46,255 nucleotides of DNA from an uncultured Granulosicoccus sp. (GTDB lineage Bacteria; Pseudomonadota; Gammaproteobacteria; Granulosicoccales; Granulosicoccaceae): NCBI GenBank assembly GCA_947492525.1, contig CANLNQ010000042.1:1-46255 (forward strand), written 5' to 3'. This document shows, piece after piece, positions 16,666 through 25,094 of this stretch. The notes beneath the pieces were generated by a model. The model worked only from the letters and a program-made list of their open reading frames with translations. It did not search any database and was not told where the DNA came from. The position numbers and the translations under genes were made by a program. Numbering within the stretch: the stretch's first letter is position 1; each line of letters opens with the position of its first letter.

Positions 16666-18063
16666 TCAGGCCTGTCTTGCCGACAAGCGCTTCAACTGGT
16701 AACGCAAGCGCAGAGCCAGCAGCAGGGAGGCGACACTCAGCCCGGTGATCAAGCCATACCACAGGCCGTAGGCACCGAGATCCAGCACGTGTGCGCAGAA
16801 CACGCCGAAGCCGAACGCCACGACCCAATAGGAAAAGGCGTTGATCATCATGGGCACGCGAGTATCCTGCAAGCCTCGCAATGCCCCGATGAGCATGATC
16901 TGCGCACCATCGGACAACTGGAAAATCGCACCCAGCAGCAACAGACTGGCAGCGAACTGCTGCAATTCGACATCTGCCGTGTAGATGCCCGCAATCTGGT
17001 AGCGAAACAGGATGAGCATCGATGCCGTGAACAAGGCCATGCCCAGGGTCAGAATGACGCCACTGGCCACGCGCAGTCGTACCGGCGCGGCATGACCCAG
17101 CACTGACACACGACCAATGCGCGCCGTCAATGCGAACGACATGCCCAGCGGCAGCATGAAACAGAAGGCCGAGGCACTCAGCGCAATTTGATGTGCGCCA
17201 GCTTCCAGCAAGCCGATGGTACCCATCTGCACCGACGTGGCAACGAACAGACCCGCCTCGAACAGCATGCCGAGAAAAATGGGAATGGATAGCGACAACA
17301 TCGGACCGATCTGTTCCCAGCGAGGCCGATCGAATCGCGCGAACAGCTCGAATCGAGCAAAGCGCTTGCCACGCAGCAATTGCAGCAGCATCAGGGCCAT
17401 GCAGACATTGACGAGCGTCGTGGCAATACCGATACCGAACACGCCCAGCTTTGGCAGACCGGCCAGACCCAGGCCCAGCCCCATGCTGGCAATCGCGTTG
17501 ATCAGCAACCCCATGGCCGTGACCAGGAGCACCGGTCGTGTCACATTGGTGGCTTCGCAAACGTTGCGCGAGGCCATGACGACGGCAAAGAACGGCAGAC
17601 TCCAGCACGCACCCAGCAGATAATCGCGTATCAGTGGGGGTAGCTCGGGTTCGAACGGAAATCGATGAACATGACCGGCAATCAACAGCAGCACTGCCAG
17701 CGCAATGGCTCCGGTTATCAAACCAAGCCACAAGCCTTGCCGGAAGACCGCGCCGACAAAGGCTCTGCGCCGCTCACCGATCAGGCGCGACAAGGTGGGT
17801 GACAGACCCGCCATCAAACCGATGCAGGACAGGGAAACAACGAACCACAGGCTGCCACCAATACCACCGGCTGCCAGTTCGCTACGCCCGATTCGTCCGG
17901 CCACGATCGCATCGATCAGACCGTTGCAGATCTGCAGCAACTGGGCTCCCATCAGCGGCAAGCCCAATCGAAGGGTTCGTCGCAGATCGGCGCGCAGCGC
18001 AGGGCTGGCCAGCCAGTAAGCGATTCCGGCAGCGGATGAATCCTTGGAGACTGGCAAGCTCAA
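16666..18063 (-). CDS. MATE-family multidrug/toxin efflux transporter
   Basis: 465 aa with twelve hydrophobic helices in two homologous halves. Typical MATE signatures are LPLMGAQLLQICNGLIDAI in TM1 and GLSPTLSRLIGERR after TM2-3, with the matching LPLGMSFALTARIGR in the second half. It exports cationic drugs or metabolites with Na+ or H+ across the inner membrane. The start is a TTG codon with AGGA 8 nt upstream, which decides it over internal ATGs. Convergent with the AKR7 gene; the upstream 324 bp to the CDF gene hold no other gene. Confidence 0.9.
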   Translation of the reverse strand: MSLPVSKDSSAAGIAYWLASPALRADLRRTLRLGLPLMGAQLLQICNGLIDAIVAGRIGRSELAAGGIGGSLWFVVSLSCIGLMAGLSPTLSRLIGERRRAFVGAVFRQGLWLGLITGAIALAVLLLIAGHVHRFPFEPELPPLIRDYLLGACWSLPFFAVVMASRNVCEATNVTRPVLLVTAMGLLINAIASMGLGLGLAGLPKLGVFGIGIATTLVNVCMALMLLQLLRGKRFARFELFARFDRPRWEQIGPMLSLSIPIFLGMLFEAGLFVATSVQMGTIGLLEAGAHQIALSASAFCFMLPLGMSFALTARIGRVSVLGHAAPVRLRVASGVILTLGMALFTASMLILFRYQIAGIYTADVELQQFAASLLLLGAIFQLSDGAQIMLIGALRGLQDTRVPMMINAFSYWVVAFGFGVFCAHVLDLGAYGLWYGLITGLSVASLLLALRLRYQLKRLSARQA

Positions 18064-18387
18064 GACGCTAGTCCTGGTCGGTGGTGTTCACAGGGAAACG
18101 GCACAGTATGGGCATGTAACCGTCGTGCAGATATGCCGCTGTAGTGTATAGGCAAATGCCTTGAAGAGGGTTGCATGACAGGCGATGATTACGCCCCGGA
18201 CAGTAAGCTTGCGCCCGGCGCAGCTGACAGGAACTGCAATGGCGACACCGACTGCCGAGGGCCCGGAATCTGTCAGAAAAACGGGAAAAGCCCTTACAAA
18301 AGGTGCGACTTCGCTCAACCAAACACGGTTCGCTCGCAGCCAACGCAAGCGACACGGCTTCGACCGCTTCGTTTACCATGGCGTCTC
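18064..18387. other. Gene-free divergent spacer between MATE and CDF genes
   Basis: 324 bp without a supported gene. Reading frames on both strands here are short and lack ribosome sites or family features. A dyad GGCAAATGCC lies at 18151-18160 beside TATACA on the minus strand, but no aligned -35 was found. The promoters of both flanking genes must lie here. Confidence 0.5.
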
Positions 18388-19308
18388 ATGAACTCACCGA
18401 TCAACCAGACCGTGCCGCAGGACAAACAGGACACTTCCGTACGTCGAATTGCGCTGCGCACGGTATCGGCCGGTATCCTCCTCAATGTGATGCTGGCAGT
18501 GATCAAGGCAGCTGCCGGAATCGCCGGCAATTCCTACGCCCTGGTGGCTGATGCCATCGAGTCCGCCACCGACGCCATCTCATCCCTGTTGCTGTTGTTC
18601 GGGCTTCGTTTCGCGTTACGACCGGCAGATGACAACCACCCTTACGGGCATGGTCGTGCAGAGGCGCTGCTGACCTTCCTGATCGTTGCCTTGCTGGTCA
18701 CAGCCGCCGCCGTCATTGCCGTCGAGAGCATCGACCATATCCGCACCCCACACGATCCGCCCGAGGCATGGACACTGATCGTGCTCGCAGGCGTCATCGT
18801 GATCAAGGAACTGGCCTTTCGGCATGTCTCTCATCAGAGCGACACGACACGCAGTACCACCCTGAAGGCCGACGCCTGGCACCATCGCAGCGATGCCATC
18901 ACCTCACTGGCAGCATTCATCGGTATCTGCATTGCCATACTGCTCGGTGACGAGTGGGCGGCTGCCGATGACTGGGCGGCACTGGTGGCCGCGCTGGTGA
19001 TCATCATCAACGCCTGGCTGATCTTCCGGCCCGCTCTGGGAGAGTTGATGGATGAACAGTTTCATCACGATCTGGTCGAGGAAATCCGCGAAATCGCCGC
19101 CCACCACAGCAGTGTGATAGACACGGAAAAATGCTTTGTGCGCAAGTGTGGTGTTGAACACTTCGTGGACCTGCATCTGGTCGTAGATGGAGAGCTGAGC
19201 GTGCGCAAGGGACATGATATTGCTCACCAGGTGAAGGAAGAGCTGATGGGACGCTTGCCGGAATTGTCCGATGTGCTGATTCATGTCGAGCCCTCGGAGC
19301 CGGTATAG
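18388..19308 (+). CDS. Cation diffusion facilitator (CDF) metal exporter
   Basis: 306 aa from the ATG at 18388; the upstream extension of the frame is not protein-like. Six transmembrane helices, then a cytoplasmic C-terminal domain (from ~residue 215) that dimerises and senses metal. Transport-site residues: ESATD (E58, D62) in TM2 and HHRSD (H165, D169) in TM5; the first position is Glu instead of the His or Asp of well-studied Zn/Fe exporters. The NHPYGHGRAE loop is typical. It exports a divalent metal by proton antiport; the metal (Zn, Fe, Mn, Co) cannot be decided. Confidence 0.9.
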   Translation: MNSPINQTVPQDKQDTSVRRIALRTVSAGILLNVMLAVIKAAAGIAGNSYALVADAIESATDAISSLLLLFGLRFALRPADDNHPYGHGRAEALLTFLIVALLVTAAAVIAVESIDHIRTPHDPPEAWTLIVLAGVIVIKELAFRHVSHQSDTTRSTTLKADAWHHRSDAITSLAAFIGICIAILLGDEWAAADDWAALVAALVIIINAWLIFRPALGELMDEQFHHDLVEEIREIAAHHSSVIDTEKCFVRKCGVEHFVDLHLVVDGELSVRKGHDIAHQVKEELMGRLPELSDVLIHVEPSEPV

Positions 19309-19326
19309 AACGACGATACCGCCGGC
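19299..19326 (+). terminator. Stem-loop at the end of the CDF gene
   Basis: GCCGGTAT-agaacgacg-ATACC(GCC)GGC pairs across the CDF stop codon with a small bulge. No T-run follows. A possible weak terminator before the Fsr promoter. Confidence 0.25.
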
Positions 19327-19388
19327 CTTCAGCAAGCGCCCGTCCCCGCCCACATAGCTGTCATTTCGGAAATATCTTGCTTTTTCGC

Positions 19389-19419
19389 TTGACGATTTTT
19401 CTGACCGAGGTATGCTCGG
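19389..19419 (+). promoter_or_regulatory. Sigma70-type promoter with dyad over the -10, upstream of the Fsr-like gene
   Basis: TTGACG (19389-19394), 16-bp spacer, TATGCT (19411-19416), about 100 bp before the start codon. A dyad CCGAG-gtatg-CTCGG (19405-19419) covers the -10 box and would suit a repressor. No regulator gene is adjacent. Confidence 0.5.
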
Positions 19420-19516
19420 CGGTCGCTTTGCCCAGTCGCATCATCTGATCCACATGCGCCCAGGCCTTCAAGGGATTACCGGCTTCGGTTGATGTTGCGC
19501 CGAACTCATAGCGGTC

Positions 19517-20770
19517 ATGAGCAATACGATGAACAACACCCCCAGCACGAAGACCACGACGTCCTATTCGATCATTCTCGTCGTGGCCGGCGCGCATCTG
19601 ATCAATGATCTGATCCAGTTTCTGGTACCTGCGCTGTACCCGCTTTTCAAGGACAATTTCGACCTCAGCTACCTGCAGCTGGGTCTGATCACGCTCGCGC
19701 AACAGATCACTGCCTGCGTTCTGCAGCCAGTCATGGGGCTCTACGGTGATGTGCGGCCAAAGCCGCTTACCCTTGCGGTCTCTCTGCTTATTGTTGCCCT
19801 GGGTGTCTTCATGCTGGCCACAGCCAGCTCCTTCGCCCTGTTGCTCGCGGCCGCCGCCGTTCTGGGCATAGGCTCGGCCCTGTTTCACCCCGAGGCCTCT
19901 CGCGTGTCTCGCATGGCATCGGGCGGCAAGCTGGGTTTCGCTCAATCCACCTTTCAGGTCGGTGGCAATACCGGCACAGCCCTGGGTCCTCTGGCGGTTG
20001 TCCTGCTCGTACTGCCGATGGGCCAGTCCAGCATTCTCTGGTTCGGCCTGCTGGCCGCTCTGGGCATCATCATGTTGGTCTGGGTGGCACGGTGGTATGC
20101 CAACCACCAGCGCATGCTCAAGGCCATGGGGCCGGTGAAAAAGCTTCGCTCGCCATTTCCACGCAAGACACTGCTCATTGCCTTCGCGGTCATTGGCGCC
20201 TTGCTGCTGAGTAAATTCGTCTACATAGAAACCTTCAAGAGCTACTACAACTTCTTCCTGATCGAGAAATTCGGGCTGGAAGTCGGCGAAGCGCAGACCT
20301 GTCTGTTCATCTTTCTCAGCGCCGTGGCCGTTGGTACCTTCTTCGGCGGCCCTGTCGGCGACCGACTGGGACATCTGAAAGTCATCTGGGTATCGATTCT
20401 GGGCGCCTTGCCGTTCGCGCTCCTGCTGCCTCACATGAACCTGTTCGGTACAGTGCTTCTGAGCGTGATGGTAGGACTGATTCTGTCCTCGGCGTTTTCG
20501 GCCATCGTGGTCTTCGCCCAGGAATTGCTGCCGCAGAAAGTCGGCATGGTTGCAGGATTCGTATTCGGCTTTGCCTTCGGCATAGGCGCACTGGGCGCCG
20601 CAGCACTCGGCGCACTGGCGGATCACATCGGCATACAGCAGGTCTTCAGCTACTTCTCCTTGCTGCTGCTGCTGGGTTTTCTGACCGTCTTCCTGCCAAC
20701 GTCCGGACGACAATCGGACGAAGCAGATAACGAGTGTTGCCCGACAGCAGCGCAGCCAAGCCAGGCCTGA
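19517..20770 (+). CDS. fsr: Fosmidomycin-resistance (Fsr)-like MFS efflux transporter
   Basis: 417 aa, twelve transmembrane helices. The N terminus (GAHLINDLIQFLVPALYPLF) and LGIGSALFHPEASRVSRMAS in TM4-5 are the hallmarks of the Fsr branch of the MFS, as is STFQVGGNTGTALGPL. Escherichia coli Fsr gives resistance to fosmidomycin; the natural substrate is unknown. It probably exports a small phosphonate-like or other toxic compound. The gene has its own promoter and a ~100-nt leader. The crotonase gene starts 56 bp after it on the same strand but without an obvious functional link. Confidence 0.88.
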   Translation: MSNTMNNTPSTKTTTSYSIILVVAGAHLINDLIQFLVPALYPLFKDNFDLSYLQLGLITLAQQITACVLQPVMGLYGDVRPKPLTLAVSLLIVALGVFMLATASSFALLLAAAAVLGIGSALFHPEASRVSRMASGGKLGFAQSTFQVGGNTGTALGPLAVVLLVLPMGQSSILWFGLLAALGIIMLVWVARWYANHQRMLKAMGPVKKLRSPFPRKTLLIAFAVIGALLLSKFVYIETFKSYYNFFLIEKFGLEVGEAQTCLFIFLSAVAVGTFFGGPVGDRLGHLKVIWVSILGALPFALLLPHMNLFGTVLLSVMVGLILSSAFSAIVVFAQELLPQKVGMVAGFVFGFAFGIGALGAAALGALADHIGIQQVFSYFSLLLLLGFLTVFLPTSGRQSDEADNECCPTAAQPSQA

Positions 20771-20826
20771 GAGCGGTACAGTAGGCGTAGGGTCCGCCCC
20801 GGACGACTCCGCCCAAGCCAGCCACG

Positions 20827-21612
20827 ATGATGCTCATGACCAGCACCGACTTCCAGTTCCAGCAAACCAGTCACACCGGCGTCATCACCTTCAATCGTCC
20901 GCAGCAACGCAATGCCCTGACCTACGGCATGTATGAGTCACTGGCGCAGCTTTGCGGAAGAATCCACGACAACACCCTGCCCCTGAAATCCCTGATCATC
21001 ACGGGCGCAGGCAACAAGGCCTTCGCCGCGGGCACCGACATCGCGCAATTCCGCCAGCTCGGCTCTGCCGATGATGCCCTGGAATACGAGCGCACCATGG
21101 ATCGTGTCATGGGGGCTCTGGAGTCGCTCCCCATCCCCACGGTTGCTGCCATTCGAGGTGCCTGTACCGGCGGCGGTGCGGCCATCGCGGCCTGTTGCGA
21201 TCTGCGTGTCGCCAGCAACGATATCCGCTATGGTTTTCCCATTGCCCGTACCCTGGGCAATTGTCTGTCCAGCGACAATCTGTCACGCCAGGTGGAGCTG
21301 CTGGGCGCTGCGCGTACCCGGGAACTGCTGTTGACCGCGCGCCTGATCGAACACGAAGAAGCCCTGTCCATCGGTCTGGTGAACGAGATCTCGGCTGATC
21401 CGCTCGCCCGCGCCCATGAACTGTGTGAGCGCATGAACGCACATGCTCCACTGACACTGGCGGCGTCCAAGGAAGGTCTGCGCCGCTTGCGCGAGCATGC
21501 GGCCAGCGTGGAAAGTGATGATCTGATTGTCGCCTGCTACACCAGCGATGACTTTCGTGAAGGCATCGAAGCCTTTCTGGGCAAGCGCAAGCCGGCATGG
21601 AGCGGACGCTGA
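20827..21612 (+). CDS. Crotonase-fold (enoyl-CoA hydratase/isomerase family) protein without the usual catalytic glutamates
   Basis: 261 aa. The crotonase fold is clear: FNRPQQRNAL, the oxyanion-hole stretch KAFAAGTDIAQF (residues 64-75) and GACTGGGAAIAACCD (111-125). However, at the two positions that carry the hydratase glutamates (E144 and E164 of rat mitochondrial hydratase) this protein has A119 and I139 (YGFPIARTLG). Hydration of enoyl-CoA by the standard mechanism is therefore unlikely; another CoA-thioester reaction (isomerase, decarboxylase, hydrolase) is possible. Three ATGs (20827, 20830, 20839) compete and none has a clear ribosome site. Convergent with the ABC operon. Confidence 0.85.
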   Translation: MMLMTSTDFQFQQTSHTGVITFNRPQQRNALTYGMYESLAQLCGRIHDNTLPLKSLIITGAGNKAFAAGTDIAQFRQLGSADDALEYERTMDRVMGALESLPIPTVAAIRGACTGGGAAIAACCDLRVASNDIRYGFPIARTLGNCLSSDNLSRQVELLGAARTRELLLTARLIEHEEALSIGLVNEISADPLARAHELCERMNAHAPLTLAASKEGLRRLREHAASVESDDLIVACYTSDDFREGIEAFLGKRKPAWSGR

Positions 21613-21633
21613 AAATCGGCCTGGTACGGTGTG

Positions 21634-21667
21634 TTCGGCGCGTTGAACGCAACAGGCAACAGCCGAA
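21634..21667. terminator. Stem-loop between convergent crotonase and ABC genes
   Basis: TTCGGC (21634-21639) pairs with GCCGAA (21662-21667); inside lies a second small dyad GCGTTGAACGC. It fills the 55-bp gap between two convergent stops, so a bidirectional terminator is plausible. No T-run. Confidence 0.3.
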
Positions 21668-22753
21668 TCAAACCGACAACAACACCGGTCCACGCGCGCG
21701 GAAGTGAACACTCACCTCGGTACCCGCGGCATGCACCGTATCCACATCATCACTGGTGGCAAACCATTCACCCTGTGCCAGGCGCACCACATACTCCATA
21801 TGGTTGCCCACGTAAGTGCACTTGACGACCTTCCCCGGCAAGCCGCCAGCCACACCCGGCGCTTTGAGCGCCAGACGATTGGGCCGTACGGCAATGCGTG
21901 CAGGCCCGGCCACCATGCCCCGGGACGGTAGCGCGATACTCACACCGGCAAGGTTGACCTGAGCGGTTGCACTGGCCGTATCCACCTGTTCGATGGTCAC
22001 ATCCATCAGGTTGGCCTCACCAATGAAGTCCGCAACAAAACTGTCGGCGGGTTGTTCATACAACTCCCGGGGCGTACCAGCCTGGGCGATACCGGCATTA
22101 CGCATGACAATGATGCGGTCTGATACTGCCAGGGCTTCTTCCTGATCATGCGTCACGTACACCACGGTCAGTCCCAGCGATTGCTGCAGCTCCCGAATCT
22201 CCTCGCGCACCTGACGACGCAACTTGGCATCGAGATTCGACAGGGGTTCGTCGAACAGCAGCACCTGTGGCTCCAGCACGAGTGCGCGTGCCACGGCCAC
22301 ACGCTGCTGCTGCCCACCGGACAGCTCGCTGGGCAGGCGATCGCCATAGCCGGTCAGGCCGACCAGCTCCAGACCATTCAGGGAGCGTGTCCTTATCTCG
22401 GGTTTCTTCATGCCGGAGACCTTCAGGCCATAGGCCACGTTCTCCAGCACGCTCATGTGCGGGAACAGTGCATAGGACTGGAACACCATGGACACGTCGC
22501 GATCGGTGGCAGGCAGCAGGGTCACGTCGGCACCGCCGATCAGAATGCTGCCGGCACTGGCCATTTCCAGACCGGCAATCATGCGCAGCGTGGTCGTCTT
22601 GCCACAGCCTGACGGTCCCAGCAGGGTCACCAGCTCACCGGCCTCGACCTTCAGCGACACACCGTCCACGGCGGTCACCGTTTCACCATAGATCTTGCTG
22701 ACGTTCCTGAACTCGACCGAGGCGGCCTTGCTGTGAATGGACGTGGTTTGCAT
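21668..22753 (-). CDS. ABC importer ATP-binding subunit (Fbp/Afu/Pot type)
   Basis: 361 aa from the ATG at 22753 (AGG 8 nt upstream); an ATG five codons earlier is the alternative. Walker A GPSGCGKTT (46-54), the signature ELSGGQQQRVAVARAL, Walker B VLLFDEPLSNLD and the switch histidine in VYVTHDQEEAL are intact, followed by a C-terminal TOBE region of ~110 residues. It energises the permease encoded just upstream. As the third gene of binding protein-permease-ATPase it completes an importer; no accessory regulator is visible. The TOBE part may add regulation. Confidence 0.92.
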   Translation of the reverse strand: MQTTSIHSKAASVEFRNVSKIYGETVTAVDGVSLKVEAGELVTLLGPSGCGKTTTLRMIAGLEMASAGSILIGGADVTLLPATDRDVSMVFQSYALFPHMSVLENVAYGLKVSGMKKPEIRTRSLNGLELVGLTGYGDRLPSELSGGQQQRVAVARALVLEPQVLLFDEPLSNLDAKLRRQVREEIRELQQSLGLTVVYVTHDQEEALAVSDRIIVMRNAGIAQAGTPRELYEQPADSFVADFIGEANLMDVTIEQVDTASATAQVNLAGVSIALPSRGMVAGPARIAVRPNRLALKAPGVAGGLPGKVVKCTYVGNHMEYVVRLAQGEWFATSDDVDTVHAAGTEVSVHFRARGPVLLSV

Positions 22754-22824
22754 GCAATGACCTGTCAACTGTAGTGGGCTGGCTTGCCGGGAAGCAAGAA
22801 CTGAGACGTCTCTCGCCGTATCAC

Positions 22825-25050
22825 TTAGCGCACCGCAACGGCATCGGGCGCGGCCTGCACCGCAACACCCGGTGTGGTTCGACGACTGGTTTTCGCCTTG
22901 CCCACCAGAATCTGCATGATGCCCACCACACTGAGCATCACCACGATCAGCACCGTGCTGTAGGCAATGGCAATACCGTAGTCGTTGTTCTCCACCCGAC
23001 CAATGATGTAGCTGGTGGCCATGTTGTGCTCGGCGCTGACCAGAAAGATCACGGCACTGATGGCCGTCATGGCGCGCACGAAGCTGAACACCAGAGCCGC
23101 CAGAATAGCCGGTCGCATCAGCGGCAGAATGATCTGTCGGAACGTTCGCCAGGTATTGGCACCCAGTGTCAGCGACGCTTCATCCAGACTCTTGTCCAAC
23201 TGGGACATGGAAGCGATGCCCGCGCGCACCCCGACAGGCATGTTGCGAAAGATGAAGCTGATGACCAGGATCACACCGGTACCGGTCAGTTCCAGTGGCG
23301 GGACATTGAAGGCCAGGATATACGCCACACCGATGACCGTGCCGGGTATGGCAAAGCTGAGCATGGTGCCGAATTCGAAGGCATTCTTTCCCCGGAAATT
23401 CTGTCTGACCAGCAGATACGCCGTGACCAGCCCCACCGCTGCGGTCAGCGGAGCGGCGGTGGCGGCAATCCGCAAGGTTGTCCAGAACGAATCCCAGGCC
23501 GATCCTCGCCAGTGAATGCCATGTTCGGTCATGGCCACATCGAAGGCCGTGATGTAATGCCGGAACGTGAGCGTGTGGTCCAGGCCCCACAGTTCCACGA
23601 AGCCGCCATAGACGATCATGCCGTACACCACCAGGGTAAACGTGCCCCAGACGGCAACCAGCACGTAGCAAGGGTAGAGTACCCGTCTGGGCATCTGCGC
23701 CGGTACGCCGCCATCACCCTTGCCGGTACGCGTGGTATAGGACTTCTTGCCCAACCAGCGCCGCTGTGCGTAGAAGGCGGTGAGCGTGAAGACCAGCAAT
23801 ACAATGGCCAGTACCGCCGCCTTGCCCTGATCGTTCTGGGCGCCCACGATGGCGAAGAAAATCTCCGTGGACAGCACATCGAAATTGCCACCGAGCACCA
23901 GCGGATTGCCGAAGTCTGCCATGCTTTCGATGAAACCCAGCAGGAAGGCATTGGCCAGCCCCGGGCGCATCAGCGGCAGAGAGACGGTGGTGAATGTCTG
24001 CCAGCGACTGGCTCGCAGGGTTTGCGACGCCTCTTCCATGGAAGGTGATACGCCTTCCACCACCCCGATCAGCACGAGGAAGGCAATCGGGGTAAAGGAC
24101 AGCAGCTGAGCGATGAGAATGCCGGGCATGCCGTAGATCCAGCGACTGGGTTGCAGGCCGAACAGCTCGGCGACAAACTGCGTGACCGTACCGGACAATC
24201 CGAACAGCAGGATGATGGCAAGCCCGATGACGAAAGGTGGCGTGATGATCGGCAACACCGTCAGGGGACGCAGCAGATGAGCCTGGCGCAGTCCGGAACG
24301 GGTGGCCACCAGCGCGAACACCAGCCCCAGAAGCGTTGTCAGCGCCCCCACCAGCAAGGCCAGCGACAAGGAGTTCCAGGCAACACCGCAGCTACGCGAT
24401 GAGACAAGACAATGCAGGCCCCATATCTTGTCATCGAAGAACTTGGAGAAAAACACCGGCAGGGAGTACTGCCCCTGATCGTTCTGCAAGGCGCTGGAGA
24501 GCATCTGCAGGACCGGCAGGAAAATGAACAGCCCCACCATCGCCATCACGAAGCCGATGGAGCCGACAACAAAGACATCGCCGTTGACGACACCACGCGC
24601 CGCTATGCCGGTGGTCAGGTAGAACAGGAAGCTGACGCCCAGCAGCATGGCGCCATAACCAAAACCGAACTGCCGGTCTCCCAGTTCACCGAACAGGGAC
24701 GTCAGCAGTTCGCTGTTCCAGCCGCGAATACCAATGGCAAAACCCTGGCTCATCAGATAGAGCAGACCCAGGCCTCCGGCCAGGCACAGGACCTTGCTGA
24801 ACACGGGGTCGCTCTTGTCCCGAAAGATCACCAGCATAGGCGCCAGCAGAAACAGCAACAATGGGCTCAGCCAGAGCTTTTCGCCCTGTAGCAAGAGGAA
24901 CGCAGCCGGCGCGTAATCAGTGTCTGTCGGGTAGCCGTCGAACAGCCATTCGAAGCTCCACAGCCCCTCGTCCAGCACATACCAGGGCAGCAGGCAAAAG
25001 CCTGCCAACCCGACTGACAGCCACAGCAGGACAACTCGATTCACGTGCAT
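22825..25050 (-). CDS. ABC importer permease, two fused membrane domains (FbpB/AfuB type)
   Basis: 741 aa holding two complete permease domains. Each has an EAA coupling loop: EEASQTLRASRWQTFTTVSL then PLMRPGL around residue ~345, and DEASLTLGANTWRTFRQIIL then PLMRPA around ~635. About twelve or more transmembrane helices in total, with a long N-terminal membrane part before the first domain. Such fused permeases are known in ferric (FbpB) and sugar-phosphate (AfuB) importers. A GGAGG ribosome site precedes the ATG; it starts 44 bp after the binding-protein gene and 71 bp separate it from the ATPase gene. Confidence 0.92.
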   Translation of the reverse strand: MHVNRVVLLWLSVGLAGFCLLPWYVLDEGLWSFEWLFDGYPTDTDYAPAAFLLLQGEKLWLSPLLLFLLAPMLVIFRDKSDPVFSKVLCLAGGLGLLYLMSQGFAIGIRGWNSELLTSLFGELGDRQFGFGYGAMLLGVSFLFYLTTGIAARGVVNGDVFVVGSIGFVMAMVGLFIFLPVLQMLSSALQNDQGQYSLPVFFSKFFDDKIWGLHCLVSSRSCGVAWNSLSLALLVGALTTLLGLVFALVATRSGLRQAHLLRPLTVLPIITPPFVIGLAIILLFGLSGTVTQFVAELFGLQPSRWIYGMPGILIAQLLSFTPIAFLVLIGVVEGVSPSMEEASQTLRASRWQTFTTVSLPLMRPGLANAFLLGFIESMADFGNPLVLGGNFDVLSTEIFFAIVGAQNDQGKAAVLAIVLLVFTLTAFYAQRRWLGKKSYTTRTGKGDGGVPAQMPRRVLYPCYVLVAVWGTFTLVVYGMIVYGGFVELWGLDHTLTFRHYITAFDVAMTEHGIHWRGSAWDSFWTTLRIAATAAPLTAAVGLVTAYLLVRQNFRGKNAFEFGTMLSFAIPGTVIGVAYILAFNVPPLELTGTGVILVISFIFRNMPVGVRAGIASMSQLDKSLDEASLTLGANTWRTFRQIILPLMRPAILAALVFSFVRAMTAISAVIFLVSAEHNMATSYIIGRVENNDYGIAIAYSTVLIVVMLSVVGIMQILVGKAKTSRRTTPGVAVQAAPDAVAVR

Positions 25051-25094
25051 CTGCCTCCGTCGAACTGCAACTCAGGGTATACAGAGATGCCGGA

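Noticed and set aside
18068..18379. 103-aa frame on the minus strand in the MATE-CDF spacer
   Set aside because: No ribosome site, no signal or motif, and irregular composition; more likely non-coding spacer.
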